A stretch of DNA of 64,000 bases from Anaeromyxobacter sp. (GCA_025360965.1 JANYBC010000021.1:22199-86198); one strand, 5' to 3'. Shown: positions 39,386 through 47,915, numbered from the stretch's first letter. Notes: generated by a model from the letters alone, not told the origin. Program-made: numbers and translations.

Positions 39386-40567
39386 GTGAACAAGCAGCTC
39401 GGGATCCTCCTCCTCGTCGTCTTCGTCGATCTCCTCGGATTCGGGATGGTCATCCCGGTGATGCCGCGCTACGCGGCCGAGCTGGGGGCGCCCACCGCCT
39501 GGATCGGCCTGCTGCTGACCGGCTACTCGGCGATGCAGTTCGTCTTCGCGCCCATCTGGGGCCGGCTCTCCGACCGGCTGGGCCGCAGGCCGGTGCTCCT
39601 CGTCTCCATCGGCATGACCGCGGTCGGCTTCGTCGCCTACTCGCTGGCGCCCAGCTTCGGCTGGCTGCTGGCCTCGCGCCTCTTCGCCGGCGCCGCCACC
39701 GCCAACCTGGCCATCGCCCGCGCCTACGTCGCCGACGTCACCACCCCGGAGAACCGCGCCAGGGGCATGGGGCTGATCGGCGCCTCCTTCGGACTCGGCT
39801 TCATCCTCGGCCCGGCCCTCGCCTCCTGGCTCTCGCACTACTCCCTGGCGGCGCCGGGCTACGCCGCCGCCGGCCTGTCGCTGGTCAACCTGGTGGCCGC
39901 CTGGCTCATCCTGCCCGAGCCGGCCAACCGGGTGGCCGCCGCCCACCGGCCCCGCTTCGCGGCCCTGAGCGGCGAGCTGCGGCACCCGGGCATCCGCCGC
40001 CTGCTCCTGACCAGCTTCATCGCCATCCTCGCCTTCGCCGCCCTGGAGGCCACCTTCTCCCTCTTCGCCATGGACGTCTTCCAGCTCGACCAGGCCCACG
40101 TCGGCTACGTCTTCGCCTACATCGGGGTGCTGGCGGTGGTGATGCAGGGCGGGCTGATCGGCCCGCTCACCCGCCGCTTCGGCGAGGCCCGGCTGCTGGT
40201 GGTGGGGCTGGGGCTGCAGGCGGTCACCTTCGTGGCCCTCCCCTATGCCGGCTCGGTGGGCGGCATGCTGGCGGTGCTGGCCCCCATGTCGATCGGCTCC
40301 GGCCTCACCTCGCCCTCGATCTCCTCCATGCTCTCCCGCATGGCCAGGAAGGACGACCAGGGCGGCACCCTCGGCATCGGCGAGAGCGCCTCGGCCATGG
40401 GGCGGATCATCGGGCCCGAGGCCGGGACCTTCACCTACAGCCACGTCTCCTTCGCCTTCCCCTACGTGGCGGGCGGGGTGCTCATGGCGCTGGCGGCGCT
40501 GGTGGCCGCCACCCTGCTGGCCGCCCGGGTCGACGACTCCGGCCCGGCCACCCCGGCGAGGACCTGA
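39386..40567 (+). CDS. Major facilitator superfamily transporter (tetracycline-resistance-like subgroup)
   Basis: 393 residues with 12 TMs. The MFS signature loop between TM2 and TM3 is GRLSDRLGRRPVLL, the N-terminus is VVFVDLLGFGMVIPVMP with the conserved Asp/Gly pattern of the DHA1/TetA group, and TM5 has the motif-C-like GASFGLGFILGP. Substrate unknown; neighbours suggest sugar or drug efflux but prove neither. GTG 39386, no Shine-Dalgarno, TATGTT box ending 8 bases upstream. An 11-base C run at 39309-39319 lies in the preceding gap. galT begins 2 bases after its stop. Confidence 0.9.
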   Translation: MNKQLGILLLVVFVDLLGFGMVIPVMPRYAAELGAPTAWIGLLLTGYSAMQFVFAPIWGRLSDRLGRRPVLLVSIGMTAVGFVAYSLAPSFGWLLASRLFAGAATANLAIARAYVADVTTPENRARGMGLIGASFGLGFILGPALASWLSHYSLAAPGYAAAGLSLVNLVAAWLILPEPANRVAAAHRPRFAALSGELRHPGIRRLLLTSFIAILAFAALEATFSLFAMDVFQLDQAHVGYVFAYIGVLAVVMQGGLIGPLTRRFGEARLLVVGLGLQAVTFVALPYAGSVGGMLAVLAPMSIGSGLTSPSISSMLSRMARKDDQGGTLGIGESASAMGRIIGPEAGTFTYSHVSFAFPYVAGGVLMALAALVAATLLAARVDDSGPATPART

Positions 40568-40569
40568 CC

Positions 40570-41571
40570 ATGCCCGAGCTTCGCCGCGACCCGATCGTCG
40601 GACGCTGGGTGATCATCGCCACCGAGCGGGCCGGGCGACCCAGCGACTTCACCCACCCGAGCCCGCGGCTGCCGGAGGTGCTCTGTCCCTTCTGCCCGGG
40701 GCAGGAGGACAAGACGCCGCGCGAGGTCTACGTGCAGGGCCGGCCGCCGGCCAGTGCGCCCAACGGCCCGGGCTGGAAGGTGCGGGTGGTCCCGAACCGC
40801 TTCCCGGCGCTCAAGATCGAGGGCGCGCTCGACCGCAAGGCCGAGGGGATCTACGACCTGATGAACGGGGTCGGCGCCCACGAGGTGGTGGTCGAGACCC
40901 CGGAGCACCTGAAGCAGTTGAAGGACCTCACCGACCAGGAGGTCACCGAGGTGCTCTTCGCCTTCAAGGCGCGGATCCTCGACCTGCGCAACGACCACCG
41001 CTTCCACTACATCCTGCTCTTCAAGAACCAGGGGCACTTGGCCGGGGCCTCGCTGGAGCACGCCCACTCGCAGCTCATCGCCCTGCCGGTGACGCCGCGG
41101 CAGGTGCAGGACGAGATCGACGGCGCCCGCCGCCACTTCGAGCACCGCGAGCGCTGCATCTTCTGCGACATCGTGGCCCAGGAGCGGAAGGATCGCGCCC
41201 GGCTGGTCTTCGAGAACGAGGATTTCGTGGCCTTCGCCCCATGGGCGCCGCGCAGCCCCTTCGAGACCTGGATCGTGCCCAAGCGGCACGAGTCGAACTT
41301 CGAGGCCGAGCCCAAGGAGCGGCTCGGCCAGTGCGCCCAGGCGCTGCGCTCCACGCTGCGCCGGCTCTCGGCCGGGCTCAGCGACCCGCCCTTCAACTTC
41401 ATCCTCCACTCCAACCCGCTGCGCGACGCCCCCAGCCAGAGCTACCACTGGCACATCGAGGTGATGCCGGCCCTGACCCACGTGGCCGGCTTCGAGTGGG
41501 GCTCGGGGTTCCACATCAACCCGGTGCCGCCCGAGGAGGCGGCCGAGTTCCTCCGCAAGGTGATCGTCTAG
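40570..41571 (+). CDS. galT: Galactose-1-phosphate uridylyltransferase
   Basis: Leloir-type HIT-superfamily enzyme exchanging UMP between UDP-glucose and galactose-1-phosphate. Features: RRDPIVGRWVIIATERAGRP, zinc-site cysteines CPFCPGQE, EHAHSQLIALP (the family has H-x-H-x-Q/S here), CIFCDIVAQE and the final SYHWHIEVMPAL. Length 333 is normal. galK and galE are absent, so it may act as a broader hexose-1-phosphate nucleotidyltransferase. It starts 2 bases after the MFS stop and ends 6 bases before glgA: one transcript. Confidence 0.92.
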   Translation: MPELRRDPIVGRWVIIATERAGRPSDFTHPSPRLPEVLCPFCPGQEDKTPREVYVQGRPPASAPNGPGWKVRVVPNRFPALKIEGALDRKAEGIYDLMNGVGAHEVVVETPEHLKQLKDLTDQEVTEVLFAFKARILDLRNDHRFHYILLFKNQGHLAGASLEHAHSQLIALPVTPRQVQDEIDGARRHFEHRERCIFCDIVAQERKDRARLVFENEDFVAFAPWAPRSPFETWIVPKRHESNFEAEPKERLGQCAQALRSTLRRLSAGLSDPPFNFILHSNPLRDAPSQSYHWHIEVMPALTHVAGFEWGSGFHINPVPPEEAAEFLRKVIV

Positions 41572-41577
41572 CCACCC

Positions 41578-43011
41578 ATGGAGCTGCTCTTCCTGGCCTC
41601 CGAGGTGGCGCCGCTATCCAAGAGCGGGGGGCTCGGCGACGTGCTGGGGGCGCTGCCGGCGGCCCTGGCCGCGGCCGGCGACGCGGTGTCGGTGGTCTGT
41701 CCGCGCTACGGCTTCATCGACGCCGCCCGCCATGGCTTCATGCCGCGCGAGCGGGCGGTGCGGGTGCGCGGCGAGGCCACCACGGTCTGGTCGAGGACCC
41801 AGGGGCGGCTCACCACCTACCTCATCGAGCACGAGCGCTTCTTCGGCTCCCGCCGCGGCCTCTACGCCGAGCACGGTCACGAGTACGGCGACAACGCCGA
41901 GCGGTTCGCCTACCTCTGCCGCGCCGGGCTGGAGGTGCCGGGCGCCTTCGGCCACCGCCCGGCGGTGCTCCACCTCAACGACTGGCAGACGGCGCTGGCG
42001 GCCTGGCTGCTGCGCGCCGAGCACGGCAGCAACCCGGCCCTGGCGCGCACCCGCTCGGTCTTCACGATCCACAACCTCGCCTACCAGGGCTCCTTCGCGA
42101 AGGAGCTGCTCCCGGCGCTCGGCCTGCCCTGGGAGCTCTTCCGGCACGACGCCATCGAGTTCCACGATCGCATCAACCTGATGAAGGCCGGGCTGGTCTT
42201 CGCCGACGCGGTCACCACCGTCTCGCCCACCTACGCCCGCGAGATCACCACGCCGGCCGGCGGGGAGGGGCTCGACGGTGTGCTGCGGACGCGGGGCGGG
42301 ACGCTCTCCGGGATCGTGAACGGCATCGACGCCGTCGAGTGGGACCCGGCCGGCGACCCGCACCTGCCGGCGCACTTCGACGCGCAGCGGCTGGCCGGCA
42401 AGGCGGCCTGCAAGAAGGCGCTGCAGGAGGAGCTGGAGCTGCCGGTCCGGGCCGACCTGCCCCTGCTGGCGGTGGTGAGCCGGCTGGCCGACCAGAAGGG
42501 GATCGACCTGCTGCTGGCGGCGCTCCCGGACCTGCTGCGCCGCGACCTGCAGCTGGCGGTGCTCGGCAGTGGACGGCGCGACTGGGAGGAGGCGCTGCAG
42601 AACGCCGCCCGCCACCACCGCGATCGGCTGGCGGTGCGCATCGGCTTCGACGAGGGGCTGGCGCACCGCATCGAGGCCGGCGCCGATCTCTTCCTCATGC
42701 CGAGCCGCTTCGAGCCCTGCGGCCTCAACCAGCTCTACTCGCTCCGCTACGGCACCGTGCCGGTGGCGCGGAGCGTGGGCGGACTGGCCGACACCATCGA
42801 GGACTTCGACGGGTGGCGCCGGGGCACCGGCTTCCTCTTCAAGGACTACGACCACCGCGCCATGGTCACCGCGGTGCGGCGGGCGCTGGAGCTCTTCCGC
42901 GACAAGCGGGCCTGGCACGCCATGATGAGGCGCGGCATGGCCATCGATCACTCCTGGGCGCGCAGCGCCGAGCGCTACCGGGAGCTCTACCGGAGGCTGC
43001 TCGAGGGCTGA
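41578..43011 (+). CDS. glgA: Glycogen synthase (ADP-glucose type, GT5)
   Basis: Elongates alpha-1,4-glucan from ADP-glucose. N-terminal ASEVAPLSKSGGLGDVLGALP with the K-x-G-G-L nucleotide-binding motif; HLNDWQTALAAW; FTIHNLAYQGSF; VSRLADQKGIDLLLAA; and the C-terminal FLMPSRFEPCGLNQLYSLRYGTVPVAR. Length 477 is the same as E. coli GlgA. Substrate is supplied by GlgC (6275-7513), located apart. Fourth gene of the run mqnD, MFS, galT, glgA. Confidence 0.96.
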   Translation: MELLFLASEVAPLSKSGGLGDVLGALPAALAAAGDAVSVVCPRYGFIDAARHGFMPRERAVRVRGEATTVWSRTQGRLTTYLIEHERFFGSRRGLYAEHGHEYGDNAERFAYLCRAGLEVPGAFGHRPAVLHLNDWQTALAAWLLRAEHGSNPALARTRSVFTIHNLAYQGSFAKELLPALGLPWELFRHDAIEFHDRINLMKAGLVFADAVTTVSPTYAREITTPAGGEGLDGVLRTRGGTLSGIVNGIDAVEWDPAGDPHLPAHFDAQRLAGKAACKKALQEELELPVRADLPLLAVVSRLADQKGIDLLLAALPDLLRRDLQLAVLGSGRRDWEEALQNAARHHRDRLAVRIGFDEGLAHRIEAGADLFLMPSRFEPCGLNQLYSLRYGTVPVARSVGGLADTIEDFDGWRRGTGFLFKDYDHRAMVTAVRRALELFRDKRAWHAMMRRGMAIDHSWARSAERYRELYRRLLEG

Positions 43012-43090
43012 GCCGGGCGCGGGCCGAAGCGGAGGGGGTGCCGCCGGCGGGCCCGCCTTGCTATGGGTCTGGTCTCCCCCGGAGGTCTCA

Positions 43091-44062
43091 ATGCACTCAC
43101 TGCTGCTGTCGCTGCTGCTCACCGCCGAGCCGGTGGTGGTGTCGGAACCGGTGGCCCTGGGGCCAGGCTGGTTCAAGCCGGCGGAGCTGGAGAAGGGGTG
43201 CGTGGGGCGGGCCATCGTGATGCCGCCCGGGCTGGCCGGCTCGGGGCGGGTGGTGGTGAAGTTCGCGGTGCAGGTGGACGGGACGGCCGACCGGGTGGAG
43301 GTCCCCGAGGTGGTCCCCCGGCTCATCGCCGAGGCGATCGCCGCCGCCGTGAAGGGCTGCCGCTTCAGCCCGGGGCGGGCGCCCGACGGGAAACGCGCCG
43401 CGGTCTGGACCACGCTGCCGCTCCGCTTCGAGGAGGAGATCCCCTACGCCGGGACCCCCAGGCCGGCCGCCGCGCCGCCGCCGCCCGAGGGGACGCCGCC
43501 GCGCGAGGCCAGGCCGGGGTGCATCGACAACCAGCTCCACTACCGCTTCCCCCCCAACCGGCTGCTGCACGGGGTGGTGGCGGTCCGGGTGGCGGTCTCG
43601 GCGGAGGGGAAGACCGGCGCCTTCCAGTTCCCGCCCGACCTGCCCGACGACGTCGTCAACGCCTTCACGCTCTCGATACAGGACTGCCCGTACCTGCCGG
43701 CCACCGCGCCGGGCGGGGAGGCGACCGCCGGCACCTTCGAGTACCGGATCAACTTCGCGGCGCCGGGTGACGCCGAACGGGCCAGCGGCGCGGCGCCCAG
43801 GGTGAAGCGCGAGGCCAGGCTCACCAGCCCCACCTGCCTGCAGCGGCTCAGGCCGGCCGGCGTCATCGGCCACGCGGTGGTGCAGGTGACGGTCACCGCC
43901 GAGGGCGAGCCGACCAACTTCCGGCTCCAGCCGGAGAACACGCCGGCCTCGCTGCGGCTGGCGATCTTCGACGTCCTCTCCATGTGCAAGTGGGACCCGG
44001 CCGTCGGGCTCGACGACCGGCCGACGGCGGGCGACACCTCGGTGACCATCAGGTACCGGTAG
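43091..44062 (+). CDS. Exported protein with three TonB-C-like modules
   Basis: 323 residues. N-terminal signal peptide (MHSLLLSLLLTAEPV), then three similar modules separated by Pro/Ala-rich or charged linkers: ~25-125 (GRVVVKFAVQVDGTADRVEV...ALAAAVKGCRFSPG type), ~150-225 (GVVAVRVAVSAEGKTGAFQF...SIQDCPYLPA) and ~245-323 (GHAVVQVTVTAEGEPTNFRL...MCKWDP). Each has the strand-helix-Cys-strand pattern of TonB C-terminal domains, but there is no TonB transmembrane anchor. GGAGGT lies 4 bases before ATG 43091. No exbB/exbD nearby. Role unknown, periplasmic by inference. Confidence 0.7.
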   Translation: MHSLLLSLLLTAEPVVVSEPVALGPGWFKPAELEKGCVGRAIVMPPGLAGSGRVVVKFAVQVDGTADRVEVPEVVPRLIAEAIAAAVKGCRFSPGRAPDGKRAAVWTTLPLRFEEEIPYAGTPRPAAAPPPPEGTPPREARPGCIDNQLHYRFPPNRLLHGVVAVRVAVSAEGKTGAFQFPPDLPDDVVNAFTLSIQDCPYLPATAPGGEATAGTFEYRINFAAPGDAERASGAAPRVKREARLTSPTCLQRLRPAGVIGHAVVQVTVTAEGEPTNFRLQPENTPASLRLAIFDVLSMCKWDPAVGLDDRPTAGDTSVTIRYR

Positions 44063-44087
44063 GGGGCGCGGTGGTCCGCGCCTGATC

Positions 44088-44115
44088 GCTCCCGTCAGGC
44101 CGCGGCCCCGGCGCG
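44088..44115 (+). repeat. Left copy of a 28-base direct repeat
   Basis: Matches 44802-44829 at 26 of 28 positions (core CCCGTCAGG[C/T]CGCGGC). The two copies bracket the DUF2442-DUF4160 gene pair and no other gene. Confidence 0.6.
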
Positions 44116-44149
44116 GTCCGTCGGCCATCGCTGGACGAGGCGTCCAGTC

Positions 44150-44410
44150 TCAGCCGGCGAGATCCCTCGAGGCGGGGCGCAGCCCCCAGCGCAGCACCTC
44201 CGGGTCGAGGTCGGTGCCGTTCGACCAGACGATCGTCCCAAGCTCCGGATCCACCTTCACCGACCTGAAGAAGGCGGCGTTTGCACGATGCAGCTCGAAG
44301 ACGGGACCATGCAGGAATGGGTCGAGGTCAACGGTCCTGGTCGCCCCGTCGGTGAAGCCGAGCTCCACGACAAAGCCTTCGAGGCACCTCACCGAGGCGA
44401 CGCAGACCAT
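44150..44410 (-). CDS. DUF2442 protein
   Basis: 86 residues matching the DUF2442 pattern: VRCLEGFVVELGFTDGATRTVDLDPFL, then FRSVKVDPELGTIVWSNGTDLDPEVLRW. It lies 9 bases downstream of the DUF4160 gene. DUF2442 and DUF4160 genes are often adjacent, which has led to suggestions of a toxin-antitoxin-like relation; this is not established. In such a model DUF2442 would be the partner or antitoxin. No DNA-binding motif is evident beyond the small beta fold. Confidence 0.85.
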   Translation of the reverse strand: MVCVASVRCLEGFVVELGFTDGATRTVDLDPFLHGPVFELHRANAAFFRSVKVDPELGTIVWSNGTDLDPEVLRWGLRPASRDLAG

Positions 44411-44419
44411 GGCGGAAGC

Positions 44420-44680
44420 CTAGTCGAGCGGAGGGATCGATTCCAGAGGCTGCAGGTGACGAGCCCGGTCCCAGTCGGCAACCAGTTCCGGCCGGTGCAG
44501 CAAGGCCCATTCCGCGACCAGGGCCAGGGCTCGTCTCGGCAGCGAGCCGCGCAGGATCTCGAGCGTGTCGATGCGGATGGCAGCCCGGCACCCGGCGTAG
44601 GTGGCGTGGAAATGCGGCGGGAGGAGGTCCTCGTAGTACATGGAGATCACGATCCCGAAGAACGTGCTGATGCGCGGCAT
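44420..44680 (-). CDS. DUF4160 protein
   Basis: 86 residues from ATG 44680 (MPRISTFFGIVISMYYEDLL); an upstream in-frame start at 44719 adds 13 non-conserved residues. The family signature is present: YEDLLPPHFHATYAG, AAIRIDTLEILRGSLPRRAL, VAEWALLHRPELVADWDRA, with the conserved H-x-H. Cotranscribed with DUF2442. Function unknown. Flanked by the 28-base direct repeats. Confidence 0.85.
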   Translation of the reverse strand: MPRISTFFGIVISMYYEDLLPPHFHATYAGCRAAIRIDTLEILRGSLPRRALALVAEWALLHRPELVADWDRARHLQPLESIPPLD

Positions 44681-44998
44681 CCAGCGGAGCAGGGCAAGAT
44701 CGGGGCCGCGCCAAGTCATCGGAAATCCTGGGTGCCCCCGGCCTGACCACGGCCGAACCGCGGACCATGGTCCGCCGGGCGGAACTCTCGGTCAGGCCGA
44801 GGCCCCCGTCAGGTCGCGGCCCCGGCGCGATGGCGCCAGCCAAAGTCGGGCAGTCCGGGTTGGGAAGCCGGGGCAGCCTTGCTATCTTCCCGCTGCGCTC
44901 CGCCAGGGCCCGAAGCGGGCTCCCAGCGCTGGTGAACCAGCCCGCTCGAGGTCGACGGAGTGCGCCGGGACCCCATCCCGGCCGGAAAGAGACCACCG
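44681..44998 (+). promoter_or_regulatory. Promoter and structured leader of the DAHP synthase gene
   Basis: 318 bases without a gene. It holds the right 28-base repeat (44802-44829) and a promoter TTGGGA (44860-44865), 17 bases, TATCTT (44883-44888). The ~105-base leader contains an 8-base stem (44914-44921 with 44939-44946) that competes with a smaller inner stem (44928-44932 with 44937-44941), and GGAAAGAGA before the ATG. Alternative pairings could allow attenuation, but I see no leader peptide rich in aromatic codons. Confidence 0.5.
44802..44829 (+). repeat. Right copy of a 28-base direct repeat
   Basis: Partner of 44088-44115 (26 of 28 identical, same orientation). The start-to-start distance is 714 bases, enclosing the DUF2442-DUF4160 pair. 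Confidence 0.6.
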
Positions 44999-46015
44999 AT
45001 GCTGATCGTGATGAAGCAGAACGCCACCCCCGAGCAGGTCGAGGCGGTGGTGGAGCGGATCAGGTCGCTAGGCCTGACGCCCCATGCCATCCCCGGCGCC
45101 CAGCGGACCGCCATCGGCATCACCGGCAACAAGGGTGGCCTGGAGGGCTCGCCCTTCGAGGGGCTGCCCGGCGTGGGTGAGGTGCTCCGGGTCTCGCAGC
45201 CCTTCAAGCTGGTGAGCCGAGAGGTGCAGCCCGAGGACACGGTCATCGACGTGGGCGGCGTCCAGCTGGGCGGGAAGGCCATCGTGGTCATGGCCGGGCC
45301 CTGCTCGGTGGAGTCGCGCGAGCAGCTGCTGGCCGCGGCGCACGCCGTCAAGTCGGCCGGGGCGCGCTTCCTGCGCGGAGGGGCCTTCAAGCCGCGCACC
45401 AGCCCCTACGAATTCCAGGGGCTGGGCGAGGCCGGGCTGAAGCTGCTCGCCGAGGCGCGCGAGCAGACCGGCCTCAAGGTGGTCACCGAGGTGATGGATC
45501 CCGACGACCTCTCCATGTGCGTGGAGTACGCCGACGTGCTGCAGCTGGGGGCTCGCAACATGCAGAACTTCTCGCTGCTGAAGAAGCTGGGCGGCGTCAA
45601 GAAGCCCATCCTGCTGAAGCGCGGCCCGTCGGCCACCATCCGCGAGTGGCTCATGGCGGCCGAGTACGTTCTTGCCCACGGCAACAACCAGGTGGCCCTG
45701 TGCGAGCGGGGCATCCGCACCTTCGAGACCGCCACCCGCAACACCCTCGACCTCAACGCCGTGCCGGTCCTCAAGGCCCTGACCCACTTGCCGGTGGTGG
45801 TCGACCCGTCGCACGGCATCGGCATCCGGGCCCACGTGCCGGCCATGGCGCGGGCCGGCATCGCCGCCGGGGCCGACGCCATCATCGTGGAGGTCCACCC
45901 CAGGCCGGAGCAGGCGCTCAGCGACGGGCAGCAGTCGCTCACGCCCACCGAGTTCGAGGAGCTGATGCGCCAGGTGCGGATCATCGCCGGGGCCATCGGG
46001 CGGGCCATCGGCTGA
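44999..46015 (+). CDS. aroF: 3-deoxy-7-phosphoheptulonate (DAHP) synthase, AroA-I-beta type with N-terminal regulatory domain
   Basis: First enzyme of the shikimate pathway. Residues 1-65 form the ferredoxin-like regulatory domain known from the Thermotoga-type enzyme ([20 protein letters not shown]). The barrel follows, with [61 protein letters not shown], and [14 protein letters not shown] carrying metal-site residues. ATG 44999 is used; 338 residues is typical. Feedback inhibition by an aromatic amino acid through the N-terminal domain is expected for this class. It would feed chorismate to PabBC (1977-3725). Confidence 0.95.
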   Translation: MLIVMKQNATPEQVEAVVERIRSLGLTPHAIPGAQRTAIGITGNKGGLEGSPFEGLPGVGEVLRVSQPFKLVSREVQPEDTVIDVGGVQLGGKAIVVMAGPCSVESREQLLAAAHAVKSAGARFLRGGAFKPRTSPYEFQGLGEAGLKLLAEAREQTGLKVVTEVMDPDDLSMCVEYADVLQLGARNMQNFSLLKKLGGVKKPILLKRGPSATIREWLMAAEYVLAHGNNQVALCERGIRTFETATRNTLDLNAVPVLKALTHLPVVVDPSHGIGIRAHVPAMARAGIAAGADAIIVEVHPRPEQALSDGQQSLTPTEFEELMRQVRIIAGAIGRAIG

Positions 46016-46016
46016 G

Positions 46017-46346
46017 TCAGGGCTGGTCGGCCTGGCTCATCCACCTCGGCACATCACGCTGGCCGTGCAGGACGCGCCAGACGTCGACGTGGTCGCTTCG
46101 CTCGACGTAGAAGACCAGCTGCGGATGGCGGGCCAGCGGCAAGCAGCGCAGGCCGGGGAGGGCCAGCTCCTGTGCGTAGCGTGGCGACCCGGTGCCGGGG
46201 TGCCGGCCGATCTGGGCGTAGGCCCTTTCCAGGGCGGCGATGAAGCCGAGGGCCGCCTTCGGCGATTTTTCGGAAAGGTACCAGGCGATGGCCTCTTCGA
46301 CGTCGTCGATGGCGCGAAGTCGGGGGACGACCGGCTTGGCCTTCAC
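46017..46346 (-). CDS. parE: ParE/RelE-family toxin
   Basis: 109 residues with the RelE/ParE fold: DVEEAIAWYLSEKSPKAALGFIAALERAYAQI, HPGTGSPRYAQELALPGLRCLPLARHPQLVFYV, and VDVWRVLHGQRDVPRW, the usual ending. Targets gyrase (ParE) or the ribosome (RelE); the long form and partner favour ParE. GTG start overlapping the antitoxin stop (GTGA). The stop lies 2 bases from the aroF stop (convergent). Confidence 0.9.
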   Translation of the reverse strand: MKAKPVVPRLRAIDDVEEAIAWYLSEKSPKAALGFIAALERAYAQIGRHPGTGSPRYAQELALPGLRCLPLARHPQLVFYVERSDHVDVWRVLHGQRDVPRWMSQADQP

Positions 46347-46594
46347 CGGGGCTGGCCGCTCCTGGCCGCGCCGCGAAGCCGCCTGCGCAGGCCCGCGAAG
46401 TAGGGCTTCCCCGCCGGGGCCGAGGGCTTCGACGACGCCCCGGCGAGCAGCAGGCCACGCAGCCGCACGCGATCCTGATCCCTGCGGATCAGCTCGCGAA
46501 GGTACTCGCTGCTGGTGCCGAAGTCGCGCTGGTCGACCTGCTCATCCACGAAGGACTTCAGCGCCTCGGGGAGGGAGATGTTCATGGTGCTCAT
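46343..46594 (-). CDS. parD: ParD-family ribbon-helix-helix antitoxin
   Basis: 83 residues. The RHH domain is MNISLPEALKSFVDEQVDQRDFGTSSEYLRELIRRDQDR (residues ~4-42), very typical of ParD, followed by a toxin-binding tail with AGKPYFAGLRRRLRG. ATG 46594 is used; a TAGCCT box ends 6 bases upstream, so the message may be leaderless. ATG 46585 (MNISLP) is the alternative. It precedes parE in the usual order. Confidence 0.92.
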   Translation of the reverse strand: MSTMNISLPEALKSFVDEQVDQRDFGTSSEYLRELIRRDQDRVRLRGLLLAGASSKPSAPAGKPYFAGLRRRLRGAARSGQPR

Positions 46595-46600
46595 GGCGCC

Positions 46601-46629
46601 AGGCTAGGCAGGTTGGCAAAATTTGGCAA
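46601..46629 (-). promoter_or_regulatory. parDE promoter with repeated TTGCCAAA operator-like motif
   Basis: Minus-strand -35 TTGCCA, 17 bases, -10 TAGCCT (plus 46601-46606). TTGCCAAA and TTGCCAAC repeat in tandem within 46613-46629, overlapping the -35 and spacer, where a ParD repressor would be expected to bind. Confidence 0.55.
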
Positions 46630-46671
46630 GATGTCGGCGCCCCCCGCCGCCAGCTGGCCAGGGCCCGACCG

Positions 46672-47787
46672 CTACTGCACGCCGCCCGCCCCGAACCTGA
46701 GCGGCGAGAACGGCGCCAGCTCGACCGGCGGCGGCTCGCCCAGCACGCAGGCGGCGATGGCGTCGGCGGTGATGGGGCAGAGCAGGATGCCGTTGCGGGT
46801 GTGGCCGGTGGCGTAGAAGAGGCCGGGCACCGCGCCCGGGCCGAGGATCGGCTCGCCGTCGGGGCTGGCGGGCCGGAAGTTGGACCAGCTCTCCACCACC
46901 GGCGCCCGGGCGATGGCCGGGGCGAGATCGATGCCGACCTCGAGGACGTGGCGCAGCCCGCCGGCGGTGACCGCCTTCTCGAAGCCGACCTCCTCCATGG
47001 TCGAGCCGAGCAGGATGCGGCCGTCGGCGCGCGGCACCGCGTAGCCGTGGCCGGAGAAGATGACGCGGGTGAGCAGCGGCGGCGTGGTGGCGACCACGGC
47101 GATCTGGCCGCGCACCGGCCGGACCGCGTTGGCCGGCAGCCCGTGGCCGGCCACCTGCAGGCTCCAGGCCCCGGCCGCCAGCACCACCGCCCCGGCGTCG
47201 ATCGGCCCGCGCTCGTGGTCGACGCCGACGGCCCGGCCGCCTGCCTGGCGGATGCCGAGCACCCGGCCGGCGATGAACGTGGCTCCGGCGGCTCCGGCCG
47301 CCAGCGCCAGGGCCCGTCCCAGCGCCCGCGGGTCGAGCGAGCCCTCGTCCTCGAACCAGAGCGCGCCGCGCGCCTCGGGCGAGAGCCCCGGCTCCAGCCG
47401 CCGCACCTCGGCGTCGTCGAGCACCGTCACCGGCAGGCCGGCCGACTCGATCTTCGAGGCCCGTCCTGCCAGCAGCCGGGCGTGGTCGTCGTCGAAGGCC
47501 ACCTCGAGCGTGCCGCCGCCGCGGTGGCCGACGGCGACCCCGCTCTCCCGTTCCAGCGCCGCGATGAATGACGGGTAGCGGGCCAGCGAGGCGCGCCCCA
47601 GCGCGTAGAAGGGGCCCGGCTCGAGCGCCTCGACGCCGGGGGAGAGGATGCCGCCCGCCGCCGAGGAGGCCTCGGCGCCGGGGATGGCCCGCTCCAGCAC
47701 CATCACGTCGAGCCCAGCCCGCGCCAGCCGCCAGGCCACCGCGCAGCCCTGCACGCCGGCCCCGATCACCACCACGTCGGCTTTCAT
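46672..47787 (-). CDS. thiO: Glycine oxidase ThiO-like FAD-dependent amino-acid oxidase
   Basis: 371 residues of the DAO family. Dinucleotide-binding motif VVVIGAGVQGCAVAWRLARAG at the N-terminus, SSAAGGILSPGVEAL (ThiO-like), VVLAAGAWSLQVAG, PVRGQIAVV, and C-terminal GLFYATGHTRNGILLCPITADAIAACVLG, the strong ThiO ending. ThiO supplies glyoxylate imine for the thiazole of thiamine; no thiS/thiG genes are adjacent, so a general D-amino-acid or sarcosine oxidase role is possible. ATG 47787 has TAGTCT ending 8 bases upstream and no Shine-Dalgarno. Confidence 0.88.
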   Translation of the reverse strand: MKADVVVIGAGVQGCAVAWRLARAGLDVMVLERAIPGAEASSAAGGILSPGVEALEPGPFYALGRASLARYPSFIAALERESGVAVGHRGGGTLEVAFDDDHARLLAGRASKIESAGLPVTVLDDAEVRRLEPGLSPEARGALWFEDEGSLDPRALGRALALAAGAAGATFIAGRVLGIRQAGGRAVGVDHERGPIDAGAVVLAAGAWSLQVAGHGLPANAVRPVRGQIAVVATTPPLLTRVIFSGHGYAVPRADGRILLGSTMEEVGFEKAVTAGGLRHVLEVGIDLAPAIARAPVVESWSNFRPASPDGEPILGPGAVPGLFYATGHTRNGILLCPITADAIAACVLGEPPPVELAPFSPLRFGAGGVQ

Positions 47788-47915
47788 GGGGGAGGAGACT
47801 AGTCCAAACCTGCCGCGTCGCGGAGGCCCGACTTCCACCCCGGCCCCGAACCGCCGGGACCGGTTCGTGGCTCCAAAACCGGGGACGCCCACGCAGCCCC
47901 CAGCCCGGAGCCGAC

